A stretch of DNA of 12,435 nucleotides from an uncultured Collinsella sp. (GTDB lineage Bacteria; Actinomycetota; Coriobacteriia; Coriobacteriales; Coriobacteriaceae). The notes beneath the pieces were generated by a model that saw only the letters and a list, made by a program, of their open reading frames with translations, did not search any database and was not told the DNA's origin. Numbering within the stretch: the stretch's first letter is position 1; every line of letters begins with the position of its first letter. Below are positions 1 through 7,082 of the stretch, piece by piece. A program made the translations under genes and the position numbers. The stretch lies in the NCBI GenBank assembly GCA_900752425.1, contig CAADVE010000195.1, positions 1 to 12,435 of the forward strand, read 5' to 3'.

Positions 1-2085
1 ACGCGCGGCTGGCGCTTTTGCGTTTGGGCGCCTGACGTAAAGAGTGTCCATGTCATTGGCGAATTTAACGACTGGGATGAGCAAGCCAACCCGCTGGTGC
101 CCGTGCATACGAGCGCTATTTGGGAAGGCTTTATTCCTGGCGCCGAGCAGGGCCAGCTCTATAAATATCTCATCGAGACCAACGAGGGCGAGAAGCTCTA
201 CAAGGCCGATCCGTATGCCTTTAAGGCCGAGTGCCCTCCGGGTACCGCGAGCGTGCTGTGGACCCTCGATGGCTACAAGTGGAATGACGCCGCGTGGCTC
301 AAGCGCCGCGCCGGCCACAACCACATGTCGCAGCCGCTTAACATCTACGAGGTGCATATTGGCTCGTGGAAGCGCCACGGCGACGCGCCGCAGGGCGAGC
401 CGGACGAGTACGGCAACTACCCCGGCCCCATGGATCCCTTTCCCGCGCAACGCGGCGAGTTCTACACCTATGACGACCTGTCGGTGGAGCTCGTGGACTA
501 TGTGCGCGACATGGGCTATACGCATATCGAGGTCATGCCGCTTATGGAGCATCCCTTCGATGGCTCCTGGGGCTACCAGACGACCGGCTACTATGCCGCC
601 ACGTCGCGCTACGGCAACCCGCAGCAGCTCATGCACTTTATCGACGCATGCCACGAGGCAGGCATCGGAGTGATCATGGACTGGGTGCCCGGCGGTTTTT
701 GCGCCGACTCCCACGGCCTTGCCACCTTTAACGGCCACATGCTGTTTGAGCACGAGATCCACCCCAACTGGGGCACGCACAAGTTTGACTTCGCCCGCGG
801 CGAGGTCCGCTCCTTCCTGGTCTCCAACGTGCTGTATTGGCTCGAAAACTTCCACGTTGATGGCATTCGCATGGACGGCGTGTCCAGCATGCTGTACCTC
901 AACTTTGGCATCGACGACCCCGGACAAAAGAAGTTCAACAAGTACGGTACCGAGGAGGACCTGGACGCCAGCGCATTTATCCGTCAGGTCAACTGCGCCG
1001 TGGAGGCGCACTACCCCGACGTGATGATGATGGCCGAGGAGTCCACCGCGTGGCCGCTCGTGACCTATCCGCCACAGGACGGCGGCCTGGGCTTCCACTA
1101 CAAGTGGGACATGGGCTGGATGAACGACACCCTGCACTACATGCAGACCGATTTTCCGTGGCGCCCCGGCAACCACGGGCTGCTCACGTTCTCCATCATG
1201 TATGCCTTTACCGAGAACTTTATTTGCCCGCTCAGCCATGACGAGGTTGTTCACGGCAAGTGCTCGCTCATCGGCCGCATGCCGGGCGACTGGTGGCGTC
1301 AGTTTGCCGGCCTGCGCACGCTGGCTTTCTACCAAATGACGCACCCCGGTGCCAAGCTCAACTTTATGGGCAACGAGATCGGCCAGTTTATTGAGTGGCG
1401 CTACTACGAGTCCATCCAATGGTTCCTGACCGAGGAGTACGAGACTCACCGTCATCATCAGGCGTTTATCAAGGCGCTCAACCACCTGTACACCGCTGAG
1501 CCCGCCCTGTACGAGCGCGGCTACACCGACGACGGCTTCACCTGGATCGACGCGGATAACTCCAAGCAGTCCATCGTGAGCTTTGTGCGTCAGGGCGAGG
1601 ACGTCGATGACGACTTGGTGATCCTGATCAACTTTGACCCGGCAAGCTACGAGAGCTTCCGTGTGGGCGTGCCGCGCGAGGGTGACTGGGAGGTCATCTT
1701 CGATTCCGACCGTCCCGAGTTCGGCGGCAGCGGCTATGCCGGTGAGGAGCCCTACACCTGCTCGAGCGAGCCCTATCCCTGGAACGGGCAGATGGACTCC
1801 ATCGAGATCAAGGTGCCCGGCCTTGCTGGCGTGGTGCTTAAGCGCCGCGGTCCCAGCAGCTATAAGCCGCCCGTGGTCGAGGAGCCCAAGAAGGCGATGC
1901 GCAAGCGTGCGTCCTCGGTGAAGCCCAAGACCGCAGCTGCCAAGAAGACTCCGGCCAAGGCGAAGGCTGCCAAGCCCGCTGCCAAGGCTTCGGCCAAGTC
2001 CACCACGGACAAGAAGGCGGCCCCCAAAAAGGCTGCTCCCAAGGCCAGGGCAGCTGCTGTTAAGGCTCCTGCCAAGAAAGCGTAA
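1..2085 (+). CDS. glgB: 1,4-alpha-glucan branching enzyme GlgB (5'-partial), with basic C-terminal tail
   Basis: This enzyme cuts alpha-1,4 chains and re-attaches them as alpha-1,6 branches on cytoplasmic glycogen (GH13). The frame is open from base 1, so the start lies upstream; the first visible residues (RFCVWAPDVKSVHVIGEFND) are the CBM48 module, so only a short N-terminus is missing. 694 residues are visible. GH13 motifs: region I DWVPGG at 679-696, region II with nucleophile Asp in RMDGV (codon 874-876), region III acid/base Glu in MAEES (codon 1036-1038), region IV SHDEVVHGK with Asp at 1240-1242. The stretch GGLGFHYKWDMGWMNDTL is typical of GlgB. The His expected at the end of region I (DWVPGH in E. 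coli) is Gly here (694-696). The catalytic and all-beta C domain end near base 1851; about 77 Lys/Ala/Pro-rich residues follow that are absent from standard GlgB. It is the first visible gene of the glg cluster, 94 bp before glgP. Family assignment is secure. Confidence 0.96.
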   Translation, partial: TRGWRFCVWAPDVKSVHVIGEFNDWDEQANPLVPVHTSAIWEGFIPGAEQGQLYKYLIETNEGEKLYKADPYAFKAECPPGTASVLWTLDGYKWNDAAWLKRRAGHNHMSQPLNIYEVHIGSWKRHGDAPQGEPDEYGNYPGPMDPFPAQRGEFYTYDDLSVELVDYVRDMGYTHIEVMPLMEHPFDGSWGYQTTGYYAATSRYGNPQQLMHFIDACHEAGIGVIMDWVPGGFCADSHGLATFNGHMLFEHEIHPNWGTHKFDFARGEVRSFLVSNVLYWLENFHVDGIRMDGVSSMLYLNFGIDDPGQKKFNKYGTEEDLDASAFIRQVNCAVEAHYPDVMMMAEESTAWPLVTYPPQDGGLGFHYKWDMGWMNDTLHYMQTDFPWRPGNHGLLTFSIMYAFTENFICPLSHDEVVHGKCSLIGRMPGDWWRQFAGLRTLAFYQMTHPGAKLNFMGNEIGQFIEWRYYESIQWFLTEEYETHRHHQAFIKALNHLYTAEPALYERGYTDDGFTWIDADNSKQSIVSFVRQGEDVDDDLVILINFDPASYESFRVGVPREGDWEVIFDSDRPEFGGSGYAGEEPYTCSSEPYPWNGQMDSIEIKVPGLAGVVLKRRGPSSYKPPVVEEPKKAMRKRASSVKPKTAAAKKTPAKAKAAKPAAKASAKSTTDKKAAPKKAAPKARAAAVKAPAKKA
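1852..2082 (+). other. Histone-H1-like basic tail of GlgB
   Basis: These last 77 or so codons of glgB follow the end of the enzyme core (VVLKRRG). After a short Pro/Glu linker (PPVVEEPKK) the segment consists almost only of Lys, Ala and Pro with some Arg, Ser and Thr, in units such as AAKK, PAKAK and APKKAAPK. It has almost no hydrophobic residues beyond Ala and Val, and should be disordered and strongly positive. Similar tails are known on bacterial H1-like and HU-like DNA-binding proteins; a role in this enzyme is not known to me. Codon composition matches the rest of the gene and the frame is intact, so it is not a frameshift artefact. Confidence 0.9.
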
Positions 2086-2110
2086 CAAAGGTGTTACCAC
2101 TGTAATTACC

Positions 2111-2125
2111 CGCCCCGCGGGGGCG
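2111..2125 (+). other. GC-rich hairpin in the glgB-glgP gap
   Basis: A 6-bp perfect stem (CGCCCC at 2111-2116 against GGGGCG at 2120-2125) with a 3-base loop lies 25 bases after the glgB stop. It is followed by TAGGATAC, not a T-run, so it is not a typical rho-independent terminator. It might slow polymerase or protect an mRNA end. The remainder of the 94-bp gap holds no convincing promoter; TAGGAT at 2126-2131 resembles a -10 box but no -35 sits at a normal distance. Confidence 0.4.
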
Positions 2126-2179
2126 TAGGATACATGTCATAACCGTTCCGGGAGAAATATCCCCGGGGGAAAGGAACGT

Positions 2180-4606
2180 ATGAATAAGATCTTCGACAAC
2201 AAGCAGGAGTTTACCGAGCTCTATCGCGATGCCGTCATGAGCATTAGCGGCAAGAGCATCGAGGCCGCCAGCGACCTCGACCGCTTTAACGCCCTGGCCA
2301 AGCTCGTGGCCGAGAAGGCCCGCACCGTTGCCACCAAGAGCGACGCCCGCGCCACCGCCGAGGGCAAGAAGCGCGTGTACTACTTCTCGATCGAGTTTTT
2401 GATCGGCCGCCTGCTCGACAACTACCTGCTCAACTTTGGCGTGCGCGACATGGTCGCCGAGGCGCTCGACGACATGGGCTTCGACCTGTCCGTCATCGAG
2501 AACCAGGAGCCCGATCCGGCGCTGGGCAACGGTGGCCTGGGCCGTCTGGCCGCATGCTTCCTGGATTCCATGGCAGCCGAGGGCATTGCCGGCTACGGCA
2601 ACGGCATGCGCTACCGCTACGGCCTGTTTAAGCAGGAGATCGTCAACGGCAGCCAGGTCGAGGCCACCGACGAGTGGCTCACCCACGGCTATCCCTGGGA
2701 GGTCCGCCGTCAGGACAAGGCCGTGACCATTAAGTTTGGTGGCCATGTTGAGGGCTTTGAGGAGAACGGCCGCACGTTCTACCGCACGGTGGACACGCAG
2801 GACATCCTGGCCGTCCCGTATGACATCCCCGTTGTGGGCTATGCCGGCGAGACCGTAAACAAGCTGCGCGTCTGGGCCGCTGAGCCGGTCGAGGAGCACT
2901 TCGATCTGGAGGCCTTCAACCGCGGCGACTACGCCCTGGCCGATGCCGAGCGCGCCGAGGCCGAGGCCATCAGCGCCATCCTCTACCCCAACGACGCCGG
3001 CGAGCACGGTCGTTTGCTGCGCCTGAAGCAGGAGTACCTGTTTGTGTCGGCCGGCATCTACAGTCTGCTCGACACCTTTGAGAAGGAGCATGGCGAGAAC
3101 TGGGAGCTGCTGCCGCAATTTGTGGCCATCCACACCAACGACACGCACCCTGCCATGTGCGGCCCCGAGCTCATGCGCATCCTCATCGACGAGAAGAAGC
3201 TCGAGTGGGATGACGCCTGGAACATCGTGACGCAGGTCGTGAGCTACACCAACCACACCATCCTGCCCGAGGCCCTGGAGAAGTGGCCCATTGGCACGTT
3301 TTCCAAGCTCCTCCCCCGCGTGTACCAGATCATCGACGAGATCAGCCGTCGTTGGCACGAGTCGTTCGACACCACGCAGGAGGGCTGGCAGGAGCGTCTG
3401 CGCCAGACCGCCATCCTGTGGGACGGCGAGATTCGCATGGCCAACCTGTCCGTGATCTGCAGCCACAGCGTCAACGGCGTGGCCAAGATTCACTCCGACA
3501 TCATCAAGAACATCGTGCTCAAGGACTTCTATGCCCTGACGCCCGAGAAGTTCAACAACAAGACCAACGGCATCTCGCACCGTCGCTTCTTTGCCGAGGC
3601 CAACCCCACCTACGCAAAGCTCGTGACCGAGGCCATTGGCGACGGCTGGCTCAAGGACGCCTTTGAGCTGGAGAAGCTTAAAAGTTTCCAGAACGACACC
3701 GAGTTCCTGAAGGCCGTGGGTGCTTCCAAGCGCGCCAACAAGGAGCGCCTGGCCGCCTACGTTAAGGCCGAGACCGGTTTGGTCATCGACCCCAACACCG
3801 TCTTCGATGTTCAGGTAAAGCGCTTCCACGCCTACAAGCGCCAGCTCATGAACATCATGAAGGTGATGGACATCTACAACCGTCGCATCGCCGATCCCAA
3901 CTTCCACGTGACGCCGACGACCTTCATCTTTAGCGGCAAGGCTGCCTCGAGCTACACCTTTGCCAAGGAGACCATCCGCCTCATTAACTCCGTCGCCGAG
4001 GTCATCAACAACGACGCCCGCGTCAACGAGGTCATGAAGGTCTGCTTTATCCCCAACTTCCGCGTGAGCAACGCCCAGCTCATCTACCCTGCCGCCGAGA
4101 TCTCGGAGCAGATCTCCACGGCCGGCAAGGAGGCCTCGGGCACGTCCAACATGAAGCTCATGATGAACGGTGCCATTACGCTGGGCACTCTCGACGGCGC
4201 CAACATCGAGATTGCCGACCTGGCCGGTCGCGAGAACGAGGCCATCTTTGGCCTGACCGCTTCCGAGGTCGAGCAGCTCTGGGCATCCAACAGCTACTTT
4301 GCATGGGATACCCTCAACGGCGACCGCGAGCGTCTGGGCCGCGTGATGGACGAGCTCAAGGACAACACGTTTGCCGGCCTTTCGGGCAACTTCGAGAGCA
4401 TTTACAACGAGCTTATGAACAACAACGACCCCGACCTGGTTATGGCCGATTTCCGCAGCTACGTGGATGCGTGGGAGAAGCTCACGAACAGCTACGGCGA
4501 CCAGGAGACCTGGAACCGCAAGGCGCTGCTCAACACCGCCTCCTCTGGCTGGTTCTCGAGCGACCGCACCATTCGCGAGTACCGCGACGAGATCTGGCAC
4601 GCTTAA
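2180..4606 (+). CDS. glgP: Glycogen/maltodextrin phosphorylase
   Basis: This PLP-dependent GT35 phosphorylase (808 residues, close to the usual 800-840) removes glucose from glycogen chain ends with phosphate, giving glucose-1-phosphate in the cytoplasm. Motifs in order: ALGNGGLGRLAACFLDS (about residues 113-130), GNGMRYRYGLFKQ, HTNDTHPAMCGPE, NKTNGISHRRFF, VKRFHAYKRQLMNI, and the PLP site EASGTSNMKLMMNGA with the cofactor lysine at residue 659 (codon 4154-4156). The N-terminus is short, without the regulatory extension of animal enzymes. ATG 2180 is preceded by a purine-rich ribosome site (GGGGGAAAGGAA, 2165-2176). It sits between branching enzyme and ADP-glucose synthesis genes, so one cluster encodes both building and breakdown. 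MalP-type activity on maltodextrins cannot be excluded, but the neighbours favour glycogen as the main substrate. It has no basic tail, unlike GlgB and GlgA. Confidence 0.97.
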   Translation: MNKIFDNKQEFTELYRDAVMSISGKSIEAASDLDRFNALAKLVAEKARTVATKSDARATAEGKKRVYYFSIEFLIGRLLDNYLLNFGVRDMVAEALDDMGFDLSVIENQEPDPALGNGGLGRLAACFLDSMAAEGIAGYGNGMRYRYGLFKQEIVNGSQVEATDEWLTHGYPWEVRRQDKAVTIKFGGHVEGFEENGRTFYRTVDTQDILAVPYDIPVVGYAGETVNKLRVWAAEPVEEHFDLEAFNRGDYALADAERAEAEAISAILYPNDAGEHGRLLRLKQEYLFVSAGIYSLLDTFEKEHGENWELLPQFVAIHTNDTHPAMCGPELMRILIDEKKLEWDDAWNIVTQVVSYTNHTILPEALEKWPIGTFSKLLPRVYQIIDEISRRWHESFDTTQEGWQERLRQTAILWDGEIRMANLSVICSHSVNGVAKIHSDIIKNIVLKDFYALTPEKFNNKTNGISHRRFFAEANPTYAKLVTEAIGDGWLKDAFELEKLKSFQNDTEFLKAVGASKRANKERLAAYVKAETGLVIDPNTVFDVQVKRFHAYKRQLMNIMKVMDIYNRRIADPNFHVTPTTFIFSGKAASSYTFAKETIRLINSVAEVINNDARVNEVMKVCFIPNFRVSNAQLIYPAAEISEQISTAGKEASGTSNMKLMMNGAITLGTLDGANIEIADLAGRENEAIFGLTASEVEQLWASNSYFAWDTLNGDRERLGRVMDELKDNTFAGLSGNFESIYNELMNNNDPDLVMADFRSYVDAWEKLTNSYGDQETWNRKALLNTASSGWFSSDRTIREYRDEIWHA

Positions 4607-4641
4607 AGGCGCGCGAGCTCCCTTTGCCGCACGGCATTATT

Positions 4642-4672
4642 CGGTGGGCGCGACCAGGCGCCGTGCCCACCG
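4642..4672 (+). other. Strong intercistronic hairpin between glgP and glgC
   Basis: CGGTGGGC (4642-4649) pairs perfectly with GCCCACCG (4665-4672), and the stem continues inward through a G-T wobble and two more G-C pairs to about 11 bp with a 9-base loop. It lies in the 105-bp gap, 35 bases after the glgP stop and 39 bases before the glgC start. The following bases are CTAATGGG, with no T-run, so a standard intrinsic terminator is unlikely. A role in mRNA processing, 3'-end protection of the glgB-glgP message or attenuation is inferred only. Confidence 0.65.
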
Positions 4673-4711
4673 CTAATGGGTTAGAAACATCGATGACAGA
4701 AGGAGAAATCG

Positions 4712-5860
4712 ATGAGTAAGAAAGAATGCATCGCGATGCTCCTCGCAGGAGGACAGGGCAGCCGATTGGGGGCACTCACCCAAAAGATCGCCAAGCCGGC
4801 GGTTAGCTTTGGTGGTAAGTTCCGCATTATCGACTTTTCGCTGTCCAACTGCTCCAACTCGGGCATCGACACGGTGGGCGTTCTGACGCAGTATCGCCCC
4901 TATCTGCTGCATGCCTACGTGGGCTCCGGCGAGGCGTGGGATCTGGACAGCCGTGACGGCGGCGTTTCGATCCTGCCGCCGTACGAGACGCAGACCGGCG
5001 GCGCCTGGTATGCGGGCACGGCCGACGCCATTACGCAGAACCTCGACTACATCAAGGCCAACGATCCCAAGTACGTCCTGATTCTTTCGGGCGATCACCT
5101 GTATCGCATGGACTACCGCAAGATGCTCAAAACGCACATTGAGAACAACGCGGACCTCACGGTGAGCGTTATGCCCGTGCCGTGGGAGGAGGCCAGCCGC
5201 TTTGGCATCCTGACCACCGACCCCGAGGACGGCCGCATCACCAAGTTCACCGAGAAGCCCGAGAAACCCGATTCGAACCTCGCATCCATGGGCATCTACA
5301 TCTTCTCGGCCGACGTGCTGATCGAGGCGCTCGAGGAGGACGCCCTGGACCAGCGCTCGAGCCACGACTTTGGCAAGGACATCATCCCCAAGCTGCTCGG
5401 CGAGAACAAGCGCCTGTACAGCTACGAGTTCCACGGCTTTTGGAAGGACGTCGGCACCATCGCCAGCTTCCACGAGACCTCGATGGACCTGCTGGGCAAC
5501 AACCCCGAGTTCGATCTGTTTGACAAGAACTTCCCCATCATGTCCAACATCACCACGCGTCCGCCGCACTACATTGGCCCGGACGGCCGCCTAGACGACT
5601 GCCTGGTCTCCAACGGCTGCAAGATCTACGGCACCGCTCGCCACTCGATCCTTTCGACCGATGTCATCATCGAGGAGCGCGCCGTGGTCGAGGACTCCGT
5701 GCTGCTGCCGGGCGCGCACGTCAAGAGCGGTGCGCACATCTGCCGCGCTATTTTGGGCGAGAACTCCACGGTCGAAGAGGGCGTGAAGCTCGGCTCTGTC
5801 GATACCACCAAGGATACGGCCGTCGTTGGAAATGACGTCGTTATCGGGAAGGGGGAATGA
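4712..5860 (+). CDS. glgC: Glucose-1-phosphate adenylyltransferase, catalytic subunit GlgC
   Basis: This enzyme makes ADP-glucose and pyrophosphate from ATP and glucose-1-phosphate, the committed step of bacterial glycogen synthesis. At 382 residues it matches the family. The N-terminal nucleotidyltransferase fold shows the Gly-rich loop LAGGQGSRL (residues 11-19), the KPAVSFGGKFRIIDF segment (28-42), the catalytic GDHLYRMD with Asp128, and the sugar-phosphate-binding FTEKP with Lys182. The C-terminal hundred residues show the hexapeptide pattern of a left-handed beta-helix. ATG 4712 follows an AGGAG ribosome site (4701-4705) at 6-base spacing. The stop is 4 bp before glgD, implying translational coupling and a joint GlgC/GlgD complex, as studied in some Firmicutes. 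Activity is probably controlled allosterically as in the family; nothing in the sequence identifies the effector. Confidence 0.97.
   Translation: MSKKECIAMLLAGGQGSRLGALTQKIAKPAVSFGGKFRIIDFSLSNCSNSGIDTVGVLTQYRPYLLHAYVGSGEAWDLDSRDGGVSILPPYETQTGGAWYAGTADAITQNLDYIKANDPKYVLILSGDHLYRMDYRKMLKTHIENNADLTVSVMPVPWEEASRFGILTTDPEDGRITKFTEKPEKPDSNLASMGIYIFSADVLIEALEEDALDQRSSHDFGKDIIPKLLGENKRLYSYEFHGFWKDVGTIASFHETSMDLLGNNPEFDLFDKNFPIMSNITTRPPHYIGPDGRLDDCLVSNGCKIYGTARHSILSTDVIIEERAVVEDSVLLPGAHVKSGAHICRAILGENSTVEEGVKLGSVDTTKDTAVVGNDVVIGKGE
5851..5856 (+). promoter_or_regulatory. Ribosome binding site deciding the glgD start
   Basis: GGGGGA lies 8 bases before ATG 5865, inside the last codons of glgC. An upstream in-frame ATG at 5826 exists but would overlap glgC by 35 bases, lacks a matching purine-rich site, and adds 13 residues before MINRKAIGYI, which resembles the normal GlgD N-terminus. 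The start at 5865 is therefore preferred. Confidence 0.7.
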
Positions 5861-5864
5861 TCCG

Positions 5865-6992
5865 ATGATCAATCGCAAGGCCATCGGTTATATCACCGCT
5901 AACTACTCTTCGACCTACGGCAGCGTGCTGCTCAAGGACCGCCCCATCGCGTCCGTTCCGTTTTTGGGCCGCTACCGCCTGATCGACTTCCCGCTGTCCA
6001 ACATGATGAATGCCGGCATTAAGACCGTCGGCGTCGTCATGCCGGGCAACTACCGCTCGTTGATCGACCACGTGGGCTCGGGCAAGGACTGGGGCCTGGA
6101 CCGCAAGAAGGGCGGCCTGTTCATGGTGCCCGGCAACGCGTATGGCACCACCAAGGGCGGCATGCGCTTCCTGCTGCGCGACATCATCTCCAACAAGACG
6201 CTTTTCCAGCGCTCTGACAAGCCCTATGTCGTGATGATGGGCACCAACATCATCTTTAACATGGACCTCAACACCATCATCGACGCGCACGAGAACTCCG
6301 GCGCCCAGATGACCGTGGTGTACTGCAAGGCTACGCGCAACGTCGATGACGAGACCAAGCTCGAGATTAACGAGAACGGCCGCCTGACGGGCGTGAGCGC
6401 CGGCGTCGTGTACGGCGACAACGCCTCTATGGACTGCTGCATCGTCAACCGCGAGACGTTGCTCGAGATCATCGACCACTACCAGGCCGCCGACTATCTG
6501 GACCTGCTCGAGGCACTCCAGGGCGACTTTGGAAACATCGACGTGTGCAGCTACGAGTACAAGGGCGAGGTCGTGGGCGTGTTTAGCGAGAAGTCGCTCT
6601 ATCGCCGCAGCATGGACCTGCTCGACCAGACCGTGGCCGACCAGCTCTTTGACCCCGAGCGCCCGATCCTGACCAAGGCTCACGACGTGCCGCCTTCGCG
6701 CTATGCGACCGGCAGCCACGCGTGCAACTCGATCATCTCGGCCGGCTGCATCATCAAGGGCACCGTGCGCAACTCGATCCTGTCGCGCGGCGTTGTGGTT
6801 GAGGAAGGCGCTTCGGTGACCAACTCGATCATCAACCAGAGCTGCATCATCAAGAGTGGCGCCCGCGTTGAGAACGCCATCCTGGACAAGAACAACGTGG
6901 TTCCCACCAACACCGAGCTTCGCGGCACGCCCGAGAACATCCTGGTGCTGGGCAAGGCTCCGTTAACTTCTGATACCACGATCGTGCGTTAA
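5865..6992 (+). CDS. glgD: GlgD, non-canonical ADP-glucose pyrophosphorylase subunit
   Basis: This is a paralogue of GlgC (375 residues from ATG 5865) with the same nucleotidyltransferase plus beta-helix layout: GRYRLIDFPLSNMMNAGI near residues 37-54 and repeated NSII, NSILSRGV and QSCIIKSGA units in the C-terminal part. Catalytic signatures are degenerate. The Gly-rich loop is replaced by ITANYSSTYGS, the GDH motif is GTN with Asn at residue 128 where GlgC has Asp128, and no FTEKP lysine is visible. In Firmicutes such GlgD proteins are poorly active alone and pair with GlgC to change its kinetics; I infer the same here. It starts 4 bp after glgC. The annotation is firm; whether it keeps any activity cannot be told from sequence. 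Confidence 0.95.
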   Translation: MINRKAIGYITANYSSTYGSVLLKDRPIASVPFLGRYRLIDFPLSNMMNAGIKTVGVVMPGNYRSLIDHVGSGKDWGLDRKKGGLFMVPGNAYGTTKGGMRFLLRDIISNKTLFQRSDKPYVVMMGTNIIFNMDLNTIIDAHENSGAQMTVVYCKATRNVDDETKLEINENGRLTGVSAGVVYGDNASMDCCIVNRETLLEIIDHYQAADYLDLLEALQGDFGNIDVCSYEYKGEVVGVFSEKSLYRRSMDLLDQTVADQLFDPERPILTKAHDVPPSRYATGSHACNSIISAGCIIKGTVRNSILSRGVVVEEGASVTNSIINQSCIIKSGARVENAILDKNNVVPTNTELRGTPENILVLGKAPLTSDTTIVR

Positions 6993-7023
6993 CGTTGGCA
7001 CCGCAACATCGCTCGTAACATGT

Positions 7024-7059
7024 AGAATAGCCGCCCGGTTCGCGCCTGGCGGCTATTCT
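7024..7059 (+). other. Long perfect hairpin before glgA
   Basis: AGAATAGCCGCC (7024-7035) and GGCGGCTATTCT (7048-7059) are exact reverse complements, giving a 12-bp perfect stem with a 12-base loop in the 90-bp glgD-glgA gap, 23 bases before the glgA start. The right arm ends in TATTCT and is followed by CGAATTGC, so the T-run is poor. Candidates are a weak terminator or attenuator that lowers read-through into glgA, an mRNA stability element, or a dyad operator: TAGAAT at 7023-7028 resembles a -10 box and overlaps the left arm. TTGGCA at 6995-7000 looks like a -35 but is 22 bases from that -10, which is too far. Confidence 0.7.
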
Positions 7060-7072
7060 CGAATTGCAACAT

Positions 7073-7077
7073 GGGAG
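7073..7077 (+). promoter_or_regulatory. Ribosome binding site deciding the glgA start
   Basis: GGGAG lies 5 bases before ATG 7083. An earlier in-frame ATG at 7071 overlaps this site and has no purine-rich stretch of its own, so 7083 (MADSSKKMQIVFASAECAPF) is the better start. Confidence 0.7.
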
Positions 7078-7082
7078 ACAAT

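Noticed and set aside
44..673. Plus-strand alternative frame overlapping the start of glgB
   Set aside because: An Arg/Ser/Thr-rich out-of-frame translation. The glgB frame with CBM48 and GH13 motifs is clearly the coding one.
2094..2131. Possible sigma-70 promoter before glgP (TTACCA and TAGGAT)
   Set aside because: The spacing is 26 bases, too long for a normal promoter, and the boxes are weak.
2060..4600. An 846-codon open frame on the minus strand covering all of glgP
   Set aside because: Its length is striking, but it mirrors the C/G third-position bias of glgP. The translation is a Val/Leu/Ala/Gly-rich string with no recognisable motif, while the plus-strand frame is a complete conserved phosphorylase.
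4673..5569. Minus-strand open frame opposite glgC
   Set aside because: It is an antisense shadow of a conserved gene in GC-rich DNA, with no family motif.
5841..6719. Minus-strand open frame opposite glgD
   Set aside because: Same cause: biased codon use of glgD leaves the opposite strand free of stops; no recognisable protein.
6995..7028. Possible sigma-70 promoter before glgA (TTGGCA and TAGAAT)
   Set aside because: Both boxes look good singly, but the spacing is 22 bases. The alternative TAACAT at 7016 gives 15 bases with a poorer match. Not listed as a feature.
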